DNA of 38,668 nt from an uncultured Bacteroides sp. Its GTDB lineage: Bacteria > Bacteroidota > Bacteroidia > Bacteroidales > Bacteroidaceae. The number at the start of each line of letters is the position of its first letter. Position 1 is the first letter of the stretch. Location of the stretch: contig NZ_CAJTSC010000033.1 of the NCBI RefSeq assembly GCF_910578895.1, positions 1-38,668 on the forward strand, in the 5' to 3' direction. The position numbers and the translations under genes are program-made. Under the pieces are notes generated by a model that saw only the letters and a list, made by a program, of their open reading frames with translations, did no database searches and was not told the DNA's origin. Positions 1-7,181 of this stretch are shown in pieces.

Positions 1-34
1 CAGTTAAGAGTTAACAATATGAATATGCAGAATT

Positions 35-65
35 GTTGTGATTTGCTTTCATTTTAGTATCTTTG
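35..65 (+). promoter_or_regulatory. Promoter embedded in CRISPR repeat (first full repeat)
   Basis: The repeat starts with GTTG (-33 type), followed after exactly 19 bp by TATCTTTG (58-65), a perfect Bacteroidota -7 box TAnnTTTG. Start of transcription is expected near 70-73, giving an RNA that begins with the last ~10 nt of the repeat, runs through spacer 82-111 and into the next repeat. The same 19-bp geometry is seen at the tracrRNA, etfB and tRNA-Trp promoters in this window. Activity is inferred, not shown. Confidence 0.7.
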
Positions 66-111
66 AACCATTGGAAACAGTATATATCAAGTAATAGGAA
101 GAATCTTTTGA

Positions 112-142
112 GTTGTGATTTGCTTTCATTTTAGTATCTTTG
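112..142 (+). promoter_or_regulatory. Promoter embedded in CRISPR repeat (second full repeat)
   Basis: GTTG at 112-115 and TATCTTTG at 135-142 with a 19-bp spacing, identical to the first repeat. It would drive the spacer at 159-188. Confidence 0.7.
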
Positions 143-188
143 AACCATTGGAAACAGTCAAAGATAATGGTAAGAAATGAGATTGCAA

Positions 189-219
189 GTTGTGATTTGC
201 TTTCATTTTAGTATCTTTG
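189..219 (+). promoter_or_regulatory. Promoter embedded in the terminal CRISPR repeat
   Basis: GTTG at 189-192 and TATCTTTG at 212-219. No spacer follows this repeat. The predicted transcript would run from about 224-227 through AT-rich sequence to the terminator at 313-341, making a short RNA without a spacer. Confidence 0.6.
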
Positions 220-312
220 AACCATTGGAAACAGTAGAGTATATATAATAATTTGATATATAAATATTTACATAAAATATTAGAATCTAAAAAAGGATGC
301 CGTTTCCAAGAA

Positions 313-341
313 AAAATCCCGCTATTATGCGGGATTTTCTT
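313..341. terminator. Bidirectional terminator between the array and cas2
   Basis: A 10-bp perfect stem (AAAATCCCGC / GCGGGATTTT) with a 6-nt loop has a run of A on its left and of T on its right, so it can end both rightward array transcripts and the leftward cas operon. It abuts the cas2 stop codon at 342-344. Confidence 0.85.
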
Positions 342-674
342 TTAAAACAGCTCCAACTGTTGTCCGGGAGTATTCACATCCACTGTCTTTTTGCCATAAA
401 AAAGCTCAATATTTCCAAATTGCTTGTCCGTAATGCACATAATTCCGACATTTCCATATTCTGGTAAAAAAGATTTAACTCTTTTTATATGTACCTCTGC
501 ATTCTCACTACTTGCACAATGACGAACATATATAGAGAACTGGAACATGGTAAATCCATCCCTTTGCAGATTTTTTTTAAAGTCCGCATACGCCTTTTTA
601 TCCTTCTTTGTTTCGGTAGGCAAATCAAACAACACTAATACCCACATAATGCGATATTCACTAAATCGGTCCAT
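342..674 (-). CDS. cas2: CRISPR-associated endoribonuclease/adaptation protein Cas2
   Basis: 110 residues. With Cas1 it forms the integrase complex that inserts new spacers into the array. The N-terminal beta strand carries the family signature VLVLFDLP with the conserved Asp17, in a ferredoxin-like fold of the usual Cas2 length. The start ATG overlaps the cas1 stop by one base (TAATG at 672-676), indicating translational coupling. It is the last gene of the leftward cas9-cas1-cas2 operon and ends at a terminator shared with the convergent array. The C-terminus ends GQQLELF, a short tail of the kind common in type II Cas2. No csn2 or cas4 is present nearby, which supports subtype II-C. Confidence 0.96.
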   Translation of the reverse strand: MDRFSEYRIMWVLVLFDLPTETKKDKKAYADFKKNLQRDGFTMFQFSIYVRHCASSENAEVHIKRVKSFLPEYGNVGIMCITDKQFGNIELFYGKKTVDVNTPGQQLELF

Positions 675-1612
675 TACATCTCCGGATAGGATATTTTGCG
701 CAATTCACCGCTGAAACATTTATACAGAGAAGCTGTAGTCTGCCCCACAGCCACCATCAAGGGACTACGCTTTCCCAAAATAACAGTTTCTAATGTAGGA
801 ATTGTCAATAACCTCGCTTTCAGTGCTTTCGTCAATTCAACACAATCCAATTCCTTTTCCTTGAACATATCATATACCAGTCTATCCACATACGGACGAT
901 AAGGTTCCATTATATCATCTGCCAGACAATAAGCATTATAACGATTATGGTGATGTATCCCTAAAGTAGGCAAAAGTCCACTTGTAACCAATCCACGGGC
1001 AACAACTGCCCGCAAAATGGCATACCCATAATTCAACATATTATTAGGAGGAATACCTTCCCTATCTCTTGTAAAGCCCTCTATCTTAAACTTAAACAAG
1101 TTCTTCCAATAATAAGCAGCTGCACGAGCCTCCAAGTTATCCGGATCCCCACTCTTCACATCGGCAGCCCATACCTTCATACACTTTATTTCTTCTCCAG
1201 CACACTCACGCAATACCACTGCCTGGTTTTCTATTTTAGCTTTTATTGTTTGCTGCCAAAGTTGCTTCATTAATGGTAAAGAAGCACCTAATTGATGACG
1301 AAACCTTTCGTTCTGTGTAGTATTCCCATACAAAGGAAGCATTAAACCAACCGGCATACTTTTAGAATCGCAGGTTATAACTGCACAATTATTTTCGAGC
1401 AAGGACTCCAACACTCCCGAAGTAATGGTTATCTGCTTATTATCCAATACCACTACTCCAATATCTTCTATTGGTTTAGTTATCTCAGACATTTGCTTGA
1501 ATCTTTCAGGCAAAGTGCTGTTTTTAACCACTTCCGGCAATTTAATCACCAACTGGGCATTTTTTAAAGACAGATAAACCGGATTTCCAAAATAAAGTGT
1601 CTTCTTAATCAT
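674..1612 (-). CDS. cas1: CRISPR-associated integrase Cas1 (type II)
   Basis: 312 residues, normal for type II Cas1. It is the metal-dependent DNA integrase of spacer acquisition. Likely catalytic residues are visible: Glu161 in EARAAAYYW, His220/His221 in LGIHHHN, and Glu236 in DDIMEPYRPYVD. The N-terminal half is the beta-rich dimerisation domain and the C-terminal half is helical. The gene is followed without a gap by cas2 and preceded by 24 bp and then the remains of a Bro-N gene, which separate it from cas9. Nothing suggests loss of function. Confidence 0.97.
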   Translation of the reverse strand: MIKKTLYFGNPVYLSLKNAQLVIKLPEVVKNSTLPERFKQMSEITKPIEDIGVVVLDNKQITITSGVLESLLENNCAVITCDSKSMPVGLMLPLYGNTTQNERFRHQLGASLPLMKQLWQQTIKAKIENQAVVLRECAGEEIKCMKVWAADVKSGDPDNLEARAAAYYWKNLFKFKIEGFTRDREGIPPNNMLNYGYAILRAVVARGLVTSGLLPTLGIHHHNRYNAYCLADDIMEPYRPYVDRLVYDMFKEKELDCVELTKALKARLLTIPTLETVILGKRSPLMVAVGQTTASLYKCFSGELRKISYPEM

Positions 1613-1636
1613 AGCATATAGACTTTATACAATTAT

Positions 1637-2304
1637 TTATTCATCATTTTCAGAGAAAGGAAGTTCTAAAGTAGCATCCAGCTTATCGAAATCCGACAGA
1701 AAATTTTCAGGAGAGACAACACTTCTACCCAACTCTTTTTTCGACTTGCTCACGAGAGCCACCCCGGCAACGTTTCCGCCATGCTGTGCCACTTGTTTGT
1801 TTTTGGTAAATGTATCTTTTCCGTAATTCCCCTTTCCTTCCACTTATCCATCAGATTCTGACGAATGACAATACCTCTCAAGCACTTGTCAATCCAATCT
1901 TTGGGATAACCTTCCTGCTCATAAAGTTCCTTCATACGTTCTTGAACCAATGCAGGATTCTCAATTTCCTGCACACGCTCATACCCCACTTGCGCCAACC
2001 AAAACTTGAAAGATTCAGCCTTAGGAGAAGGTATGGATTGAATGATACGAAATAAAGCCTGCACATTATCTGCCAAAGTTTTTCTTCTTTCCCCTACATC
2101 TATCACCATTTCTATCTGGGGACAATTTGTCCCCAGATCAGTAGCCAGTTCTTCATCCCGTTTTCGCATCTTCTTCAGATAATCTGTAGGATTCACACTA
2201 TCAGTCAATACACCAAATACATCTACAACAGAGAAATACCATTGCTGTTCTTCCTCGTTCCATACGGAACGAATCTTTTTTTAAAATAACTTTATATTAT
2301 TCAT
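1637..2304 (-). pseudogene. Decayed Bro-N (phage antirepressor/DinD-like) gene inside the cas operon
   Basis: Reading leftwards, an ATG at 2302-2304 overlaps the cas9 stop (ATGAATAA) and starts MNNIKLF, followed by an in-frame TAA at codon 8. The same frame then continues KKIRSVWNEEEQQWYFSVVD through LTDSVNPTDYLKKM, which is the Bro-N domain, to about ITEK near 1812. From there the typical C-terminal sequence (DTFTKNKQVAQHGGNVAGVA through SVVSPENFL to LPFSEND) continues in a different frame to the stop at 1637. Compared from memory with intact Bacteroides Bro-N proteins of roughly 270 residues, about 70 residues between the halves are missing. So there is a nonsense codon, an internal deletion and a frameshift. 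Intact fragments of 152 and 68 codons remain open. Bro-N proteins bind DNA and are common in phages and conjugative elements; function here is presumably lost. Confidence 0.8.
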
Positions 2305-5300
2305 CTATTCTATACTTAACTTCTATAATACGGCCTAACCTATCAACTCTAATAGGAATACAAATATCTTTTATCATTTCATTACTCCACGCTCTTTGCG
2401 CCTTATTATTACTACCCAACTCAACAACAGGAACTATCGGATTAGCCACATTTGCAGGAATGAAATGCCCTTCATTGCCTGTACAACTTACCATCTTATA
2501 AATCCTCCCCCTATCTACCGGCTCATTTATCCTACCAAATTCCAGTTCTTCTTCAGTTGGCAGATATACCAAATCATTAGGAGACAGCCAAAACAACAGT
2601 TTATCTCCCTTTTCATTTTTATCCGGAACAGGAACAAGTCCTTGTTTCTCACGCTCTATAACCATATTTAAAGGAATAGTCTCATACGTTCTTTTTCCAT
2701 CTTCTGTCATATAAATAGCGAAAAACAAATTGGTTCCTTTGGCAGCTTCCACCCATTTAGCTCCTTTATTACCAAGTACACCGACTTTAAATTTATTTCC
2801 ACGTGGTTCATATACTCTTACCTTATATATCGGCTGATGTCTTTTACCATTATTCAGCTGCAAAAGATTACGGTTCATTTCCTCTATGCCTTCCGCAGAA
2901 AATGCTAAATCGGGCTTTCCTTCCTTTGCATACAAATGATTCAGAAGTATTTTCTGTATGCCAGTATCCGTTACCGATTCTTTTATTTTCTTCTCATTGA
3001 AAGTTGCATCGAGAGATTTACGTACTGCAACCAAAGGCTCTGCCGTATCCTCTGTAAAATAATAAACTGCAATTTTAGCCAAATCCAGTTCCTTCCACAA
3101 GAAAGCATTCTCTTTAAAATATTTTTCAATTCTCTTCTTATCATATTTATATGATAACAGTTCAAACACTTTGTTCCTCATTCTTTTGTCAACAATCATG
3201 GCAGGAGTATCCAAAGCTACGGATAATCGTACAACTTTTACTTTTCTCAAGTTCACCACTCCAAAGACTGTATCTTTGTGCATCGGTTTACGGATAGCCC
3301 AACTATCACCGGTTTTCTGTTTCTCATAAACACGTTTTCCGTCTGTGTCAAAACGCTGATAAACGTTAGTTGTCTTATTTATTATGCGTAAATTCTGCTT
3401 CAAACTAACTACAATTTTGCTTAATACCTCCCTCGCGTCTTGCGTAAAAGTATCCCACGGCTTCTTTATAACCCACTTATAATTACCATTATCATCCGTC
3501 CTACTCTTGTCACACAACAATCTTTGCAAATCATAACGAGATATTTTCGCATTCCGGCTTGCAGACTCATTACTTAGATAGTTCACATGATTCCGCGTAG
3601 CACAAGCTATCACTATTGCATCCATAGCGTGATGCCGATGGTCAATGCGTTTCTTGCTGAATCCTTTTTGATATTCAAGAGGCAACTCCGTTTGAAAAAA
3701 TTTCTTCCCGCTTTTATTCTCCCAACGCCCAAAGTTCTGAGTATCGGTCAAGGAGTTTAAACGTTCAAAACGAGGATACACAATACTGTTCCAGACATCG
3801 TTCATTCCCCAATCCTTTTTCAGCCTGTCCGTCACGCTTCCTGTGCAAACTACGATATTTTTAGAAACAGCCTCCGGTTCATACTCACCGCTATCATTCT
3901 TTTCACGAACAATATTTGACAAAAGTCCCTTAATCACTTTACTGATATACCGGCTATCATTCAATTGCCGTTCTATAAATTGTTCGGGAATCTCATCCAT
4001 CAGCAATTTCTTCATTTTCATGCCCGATTTAGCATATTGTTCTTTTACAAATCTTTCGTAGCTATCCACAGAAAAGATTTCTACCGCTTTCCCAAGGCCC
4101 ACTTCCACTTTCTGCCCATGATGGTTCTTGATAAATTCATACCCCAGCTGATTGTCTTTCAACTTATTCACAGCAGACTCGCATATCACCTTATTGGAAA
4201 ATGAATCATCAAAATAGCGGGATTGAGGAATGACATGTTCTATTTCATAAGCAGCAGTAAACAATTTGCCCAAAGGTATCAGCTCACCGGTATAAGGCGA
4301 ACGATATTTCTGCTCCAGCCATAATTTATAACGCAGGAACTCTGATTTGGTCGGCATCTTACTGCTATTGAACTTTTTCAATATTGCATCTATTTCTTCA
4401 GGCAACCGGTCTTCGGCATGTAAAACCGTATCTTCATAAATCCGCAAGATTTCTTGCTGACTCGGTGAATAAGGACGGACATTCTCTATCCCATATTCCG
4501 GATTCATGAACTCAGCAAGCAATGCCTTTATACGAAGATTGGCATTCTCATTTTCCAAAATCTGCGCAGTCATTCTTTTACGTTTATCCGCAGGATTTTT
4601 CATCTCACGTCCTAACTCTATATGGATTTCATCAATTCTCCCCACCTGCTTCCAAATATCCCTGACAACACGCAATGTTTCGGTTATCACTTGTTCCACA
4701 ATAGGATTGCGTAATGAATGTTGCTTGAAAGAAGCCAAATAAGCATCAATATCCGCAGGAGTTTCCCATTTGACCGCCTCTTTATCCTCCGAATGACGAT
4801 TGTACACAATGTAACAAACCAGCCATAATGGAAGCCTCTTAAAACAAGAAATATCTGATAAGTTCATCACCTTATCCCTAACCTTGACGGCTATTCTCTC
4901 GTCATACTCACCTGCAACAATCTTTTTGATTCTTTCTTTGGTTGTATCATCAATCAAAGACACATCCCAATATTTTCCGCATCTCATCAAAGGCAGCATT
5001 TTTTTTATCGCCTTGGCAGAATAGGCCCCATATTCAGGTTTGAATGGAGGGAACTTCTTAAACGCTTCCACAAAAGATTCATCCAGCCCATTCTTTGCCG
5101 CAAAAGTTCGTAAAGCTTTCTCTATTTCCTGTTTGTCGCTTACAGAATATAAAATATGCCATAAAGCCACCTCTTTCTCATTTGACAAGAAATCAATACA
5201 AACATCGGCTTTTTCCAAACGGGAAAGAATAGCATGCCGCGTCTCATTACACGGATACGATTTATCTTCCACATAATTCCACCGATAATTACCGATTTCC

Positions 5301-6826
5301 TTTTTCAGTCCAAACTTAGGGTATTTTAGGAAGACCTTTTGTTCTATTTCCTTCCGAGAATTCATCCAATCAAACAATGCTGCATAATCATCCTCTGTTT
5401 TCAGGAACTCTGCTGTCACATCCACATCAAGATGTAAAGTTCCATTTATTTCTTTTTCTTTTTGATATATCCGAATGTTAGAAAGGAAATGCCACAAACG
5501 GAACTCTTGAAAAAGAGGGTGTGATTTGGCTATACATTTTAAAGGAGCCTTTTTGATTTCGCCCGTTTCCCTATCTACATATTCATTTTCCTCGTAAGGA
5601 CAATTGGCTATCAGTGACTTTTTGGTTTTTAACGGCCTTTGATAAAACAAGATATCATCCATTAATAAATATATAAAATCCCGATTAGCTATATTCCTAC
5701 GTTGCACTTCATTGCTCGGATATAATGCTTCAACACACCTTGCATATAAAGTTCTGTCTTGCAACTCAGCATGGAAAGCACACTGTTTCTGCAATATCAA
5801 GTTCAGTTCGTCCCTATAAAGTTTCCGCTCCACCGTCTTCACCAGTTTCCCTATTATTTTTTGTTGCGGTTTCTGCAACAAAGTATCATAAATATAGGTC
5901 CCAACTGTCTTATGAGTATTGGCAATGTCAGCTTCAGTCCTTTTCTTTATCAACATCCAGTCATCCTCCTTGGGAGCTCTGAAAGAACGCTTCACCTCAC
6001 CATATTTATCTAATTTCGGAGTACCATCCGGATTCAAGTCAGTAGTTACAATAAACTCTTTTACTTGACCTTCCCAATCCAAAGGCACATTGCTGCTCCT
6101 ACGATATATCCACCCGTTCTCCAAATGTACATTATACCATACGTCCCGTCCTTTCTTTTCATCAGTCGCTTCCACTGTCAGCACTTTCAACGCATAAAAT
6201 TCAACTGATTTCCCGGGATTATCTTCCTCCTCTTCTCCCCTAAGTTGATAATAACCACGTTTCTGATTAAAGTTCAAAAGAATCCAAGCCAATTCTTCCT
6301 TGCTAATCATTTTTGTCAAGGCTTTCTTGCGAAGGTAATAAATAGTCCAATCGTAAGGTACCTTTTTACCACCAGAAACCAATGAAGGCTGATGTATTGC
6401 AAAATCCGCCAACATTTCATCAAATGCTGCTTGAAATAAAAAAGTATATTTCCCTTGCCCGTCTTTTACCCATGGTAATTTGGGCTCGGCATCGGCTAAG
6501 AATTTTCCGGGATATTTCTCAAAATCAACATATTCTAAATAATGCTTGGGTAAAAAGCCTAAAATCTTCAACACTTTATGTAATCGTTCACGACGCAATA
6601 GTTGACGCTCGCGCAACCGGCGAACCCCTCTGAGCCGTGTCCTTTCAGATGTTTGTGATATAGAATTCCCTTTGTCAAAATCTCCCAATACAGCGGCATC
6701 CATCGGAATAATTCTGCTTCCTGCCATTTCTATCCAAACTCTCTTGGTCTGTTCTTTAATTACAGAATTTATTACAGCCCATCCTACACTATTGGTTCCC
6801 AAATCCAATCCAAGTATTGTTTTCAT
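2297..6826 (-). CDS. cas9: CRISPR-associated endonuclease Cas9 (type II-C, large Bacteroidota form)
   Basis: 1509 residues from ATG 6824-6826 (MKTILGLDLGTNSVGW). An upstream ATG at 6880 would add 18 residues not seen in the family and lies over the promoter. RuvC-I carries Asp8 in GLDLGTNSVGW. The Arg-rich bridge helix covers about 61-90 (RTRLRGVRRLRERQLLRR). RuvC-II carries Glu737 in IHIELGREM. The HNH nuclease has His864 in YEIEHVIPQS and the DDSFSNK stretch. RuvC-III has His1066 and Asp1069 in HRHHAMDA. The PAM-interacting part follows to the C-terminus. All catalytic residues are present. The length exceeds most II-C Cas9s (about 1000-1100) but suits Bacteroides members (about 1400-1500). 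It is guided by crRNA and the tracrRNA encoded divergently just upstream. No nuclease-dead or truncation sign is seen. Confidence 0.98.
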   Translation of the reverse strand: MKTILGLDLGTNSVGWAVINSVIKEQTKRVWIEMAGSRIIPMDAAVLGDFDKGNSISQTSERTRLRGVRRLRERQLLRRERLHKVLKILGFLPKHYLEYVDFEKYPGKFLADAEPKLPWVKDGQGKYTFLFQAAFDEMLADFAIHQPSLVSGGKKVPYDWTIYYLRKKALTKMISKEELAWILLNFNQKRGYYQLRGEEEEDNPGKSVEFYALKVLTVEATDEKKGRDVWYNVHLENGWIYRRSSNVPLDWEGQVKEFIVTTDLNPDGTPKLDKYGEVKRSFRAPKEDDWMLIKKRTEADIANTHKTVGTYIYDTLLQKPQQKIIGKLVKTVERKLYRDELNLILQKQCAFHAELQDRTLYARCVEALYPSNEVQRRNIANRDFIYLLMDDILFYQRPLKTKKSLIANCPYEENEYVDRETGEIKKAPLKCIAKSHPLFQEFRLWHFLSNIRIYQKEKEINGTLHLDVDVTAEFLKTEDDYAALFDWMNSRKEIEQKVFLKYPKFGLKKEIGNYRWNYVEDKSYPCNETRHAILSRLEKADVCIDFLSNEKEVALWHILYSVSDKQEIEKALRTFAAKNGLDESFVEAFKKFPPFKPEYGAYSAKAIKKMLPLMRCGKYWDVSLIDDTTKERIKKIVAGEYDERIAVKVRDKVMNLSDISCFKRLPLWLVCYIVYNRHSEDKEAVKWETPADIDAYLASFKQHSLRNPIVEQVITETLRVVRDIWKQVGRIDEIHIELGREMKNPADKRKRMTAQILENENANLRIKALLAEFMNPEYGIENVRPYSPSQQEILRIYEDTVLHAEDRLPEEIDAILKKFNSSKMPTKSEFLRYKLWLEQKYRSPYTGELIPLGKLFTAAYEIEHVIPQSRYFDDSFSNKVICESAVNKLKDNQLGYEFIKNHHGQKVEVGLGKAVEIFSVDSYERFVKEQYAKSGMKMKKLLMDEIPEQFIERQLNDSRYISKVIKGLLSNIVREKNDSGEYEPEAVSKNIVVCTGSVTDRLKKDWGMNDVWNSIVYPRFERLNSLTDTQNFGRWENKSGKKFFQTELPLEYQKGFSKKRIDHRHHAMDAIVIACATRNHVNYLSNESASRNAKISRYDLQRLLCDKSRTDDNGNYKWVIKKPWDTFTQDAREVLSKIVVSLKQNLRIINKTTNVYQRFDTDGKRVYEKQKTGDSWAIRKPMHKDTVFGVVNLRKVKVVRLSVALDTPAMIVDKRMRNKVFELLSYKYDKKRIEKYFKENAFLWKELDLAKIAVYYFTEDTAEPLVAVRKSLDATFNEKKIKESVTDTGIQKILLNHLYAKEGKPDLAFSAEGIEEMNRNLLQLNNGKRHQPIYKVRVYEPRGNKFKVGVLGNKGAKWVEAAKGTNLFFAIYMTEDGKRTYETIPLNMVIEREKQGLVPVPDKNEKGDKLLFWLSPNDLVYLPTEEELEFGRINEPVDRGRIYKMVSCTGNEGHFIPANVANPIVPVVELGSNNKAQRAWSNEMIKDICIPIRVDRLGRIIEVKYRIDE

Positions 6827-6850
6827 AGCATATATTTTGAGTATTTTCTT

Positions 6851-6858
6851 CAAAGATA
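6851..6858 (-). promoter_or_regulatory. Likely -7 box of the cas9 operon
   Basis: On the minus strand the sequence is TATCTTTG, the same octamer as in the CRISPR repeats, about 24 bp before the cas9 ATG. No clear TTG was found 19-21 bp upstream. The region overlaps the divergent tracrRNA promoter, so the two may interfere. Confidence 0.5.
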
Positions 6859-6878
6859 TTTTTTTTATTAATACAAAC

Positions 6879-6909
6879 ATTGTATTTCCATATTTATTTT
6901 ATATATTTG
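6879..6909 (+). promoter_or_regulatory. tracrRNA promoter
   Basis: ATTG (6879-6882), 19 bp, then TATATTTG (6902-6909): a full -33/-7 pair. Predicted start near 6913-6916, exactly where the anti-repeat begins. Confidence 0.75.
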
Positions 6910-6912
6910 CCA

Positions 6913-6996
6913 TACTAAAATGAAGCAAGTCACAATAAGGATTATTCCGTTGTGAAAACATTAGGCTCCCTCGTCCTCAACGGGGGATTTTTTTTT
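6913..6996 (+). ncRNA. tracrRNA of the type II-C system
   Basis: The anti-repeat at 6913-6936 (TACTAAAATGAA, then GCAAGTCACAAT) complements the first 25 nt of the CRISPR repeat with one unpaired repeat base and G-U pairs at two places. It is followed by the nexus hairpin AAGG-ATTATT-CCGTT (6937-6951), the single-stranded GTGAAAACATT, and a terminator hairpin (about 6967-6987, CCC..CGT / ACG GGG) ending in nine T (6988-6996). The layout and the nexus sequence are typical of II-C tracrRNAs. Length is about 80-84 nt. It directs Cas9 loading and RNase III processing of the crRNA. Confidence 0.9.
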
Positions 6997-7099
6997 GTCT
7001 CTATATATATTTTTTATACGCCAAAAAGAAAAGCAAAACTTCCTACAAACTTCATCTCTCTATTCCATTAAAATCTGCCAAAATCTCACGAATTCTTCC

Positions 7100-7107
7100 T
7101 ATATTTG
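7100..7107 (+). promoter_or_regulatory. Likely -7 box of the glutamine synthetase family gene
   Basis: TATATTTG lies 75 bp before the start codon; a weak TCTG is 22 bp upstream in place of the -33 box. The leader would be about 68 nt. Confidence 0.4.
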
Positions 7108-7181
7108 TAATGTATTCATCGGATTACAATTAAAGAAAAACAATTGTTAACCATATCGTAAACTAAAAAACAACTGAAATT

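Larger units (their letters stand above)
1..235 (+). CRISPR. Type II-C CRISPR array, right-hand end (3 full repeats, 1 partial)
   Basis: Three identical repeats lie at 35-81, 112-158 and 189-235. Each is 47 bp if the invariant T after the terminal AACAG is counted. They are separated by 30-bp spacers at 82-111 and 159-188. Positions 1-4 (CAGT) are the end of a further repeat, followed by a third 30-bp spacer at 5-34, so the array continues left of the window. Repeats begin GTTGTGATTTGC and end GGAAACAGT. The 47/30 layout is that known for Bacteroides type II-C loci. The anti-repeat of the tracrRNA near 6913-6936 pairs with the first 25 nt of the repeat as read on the + strand, which fixes crRNA orientation rightwards, convergent with the cas genes. 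The spacers are AT-rich and no target was recognised by eye. No degenerate repeat was seen within the visible part. Confidence 0.98.

Noticed and set aside
266..312. A degenerate fourth repeat after the array
   Set aside because: ATATTAGAATCT at 277-288 resembles part of the repeat, but it is five bases out of the 77-bp period and the rest does not match.
1637..2304. Part of a prophage or integrative element
   Set aside because: No integrase, structural or att-like sequences adjoin; only the single Bro-N remnant is found, inside the cas operon.
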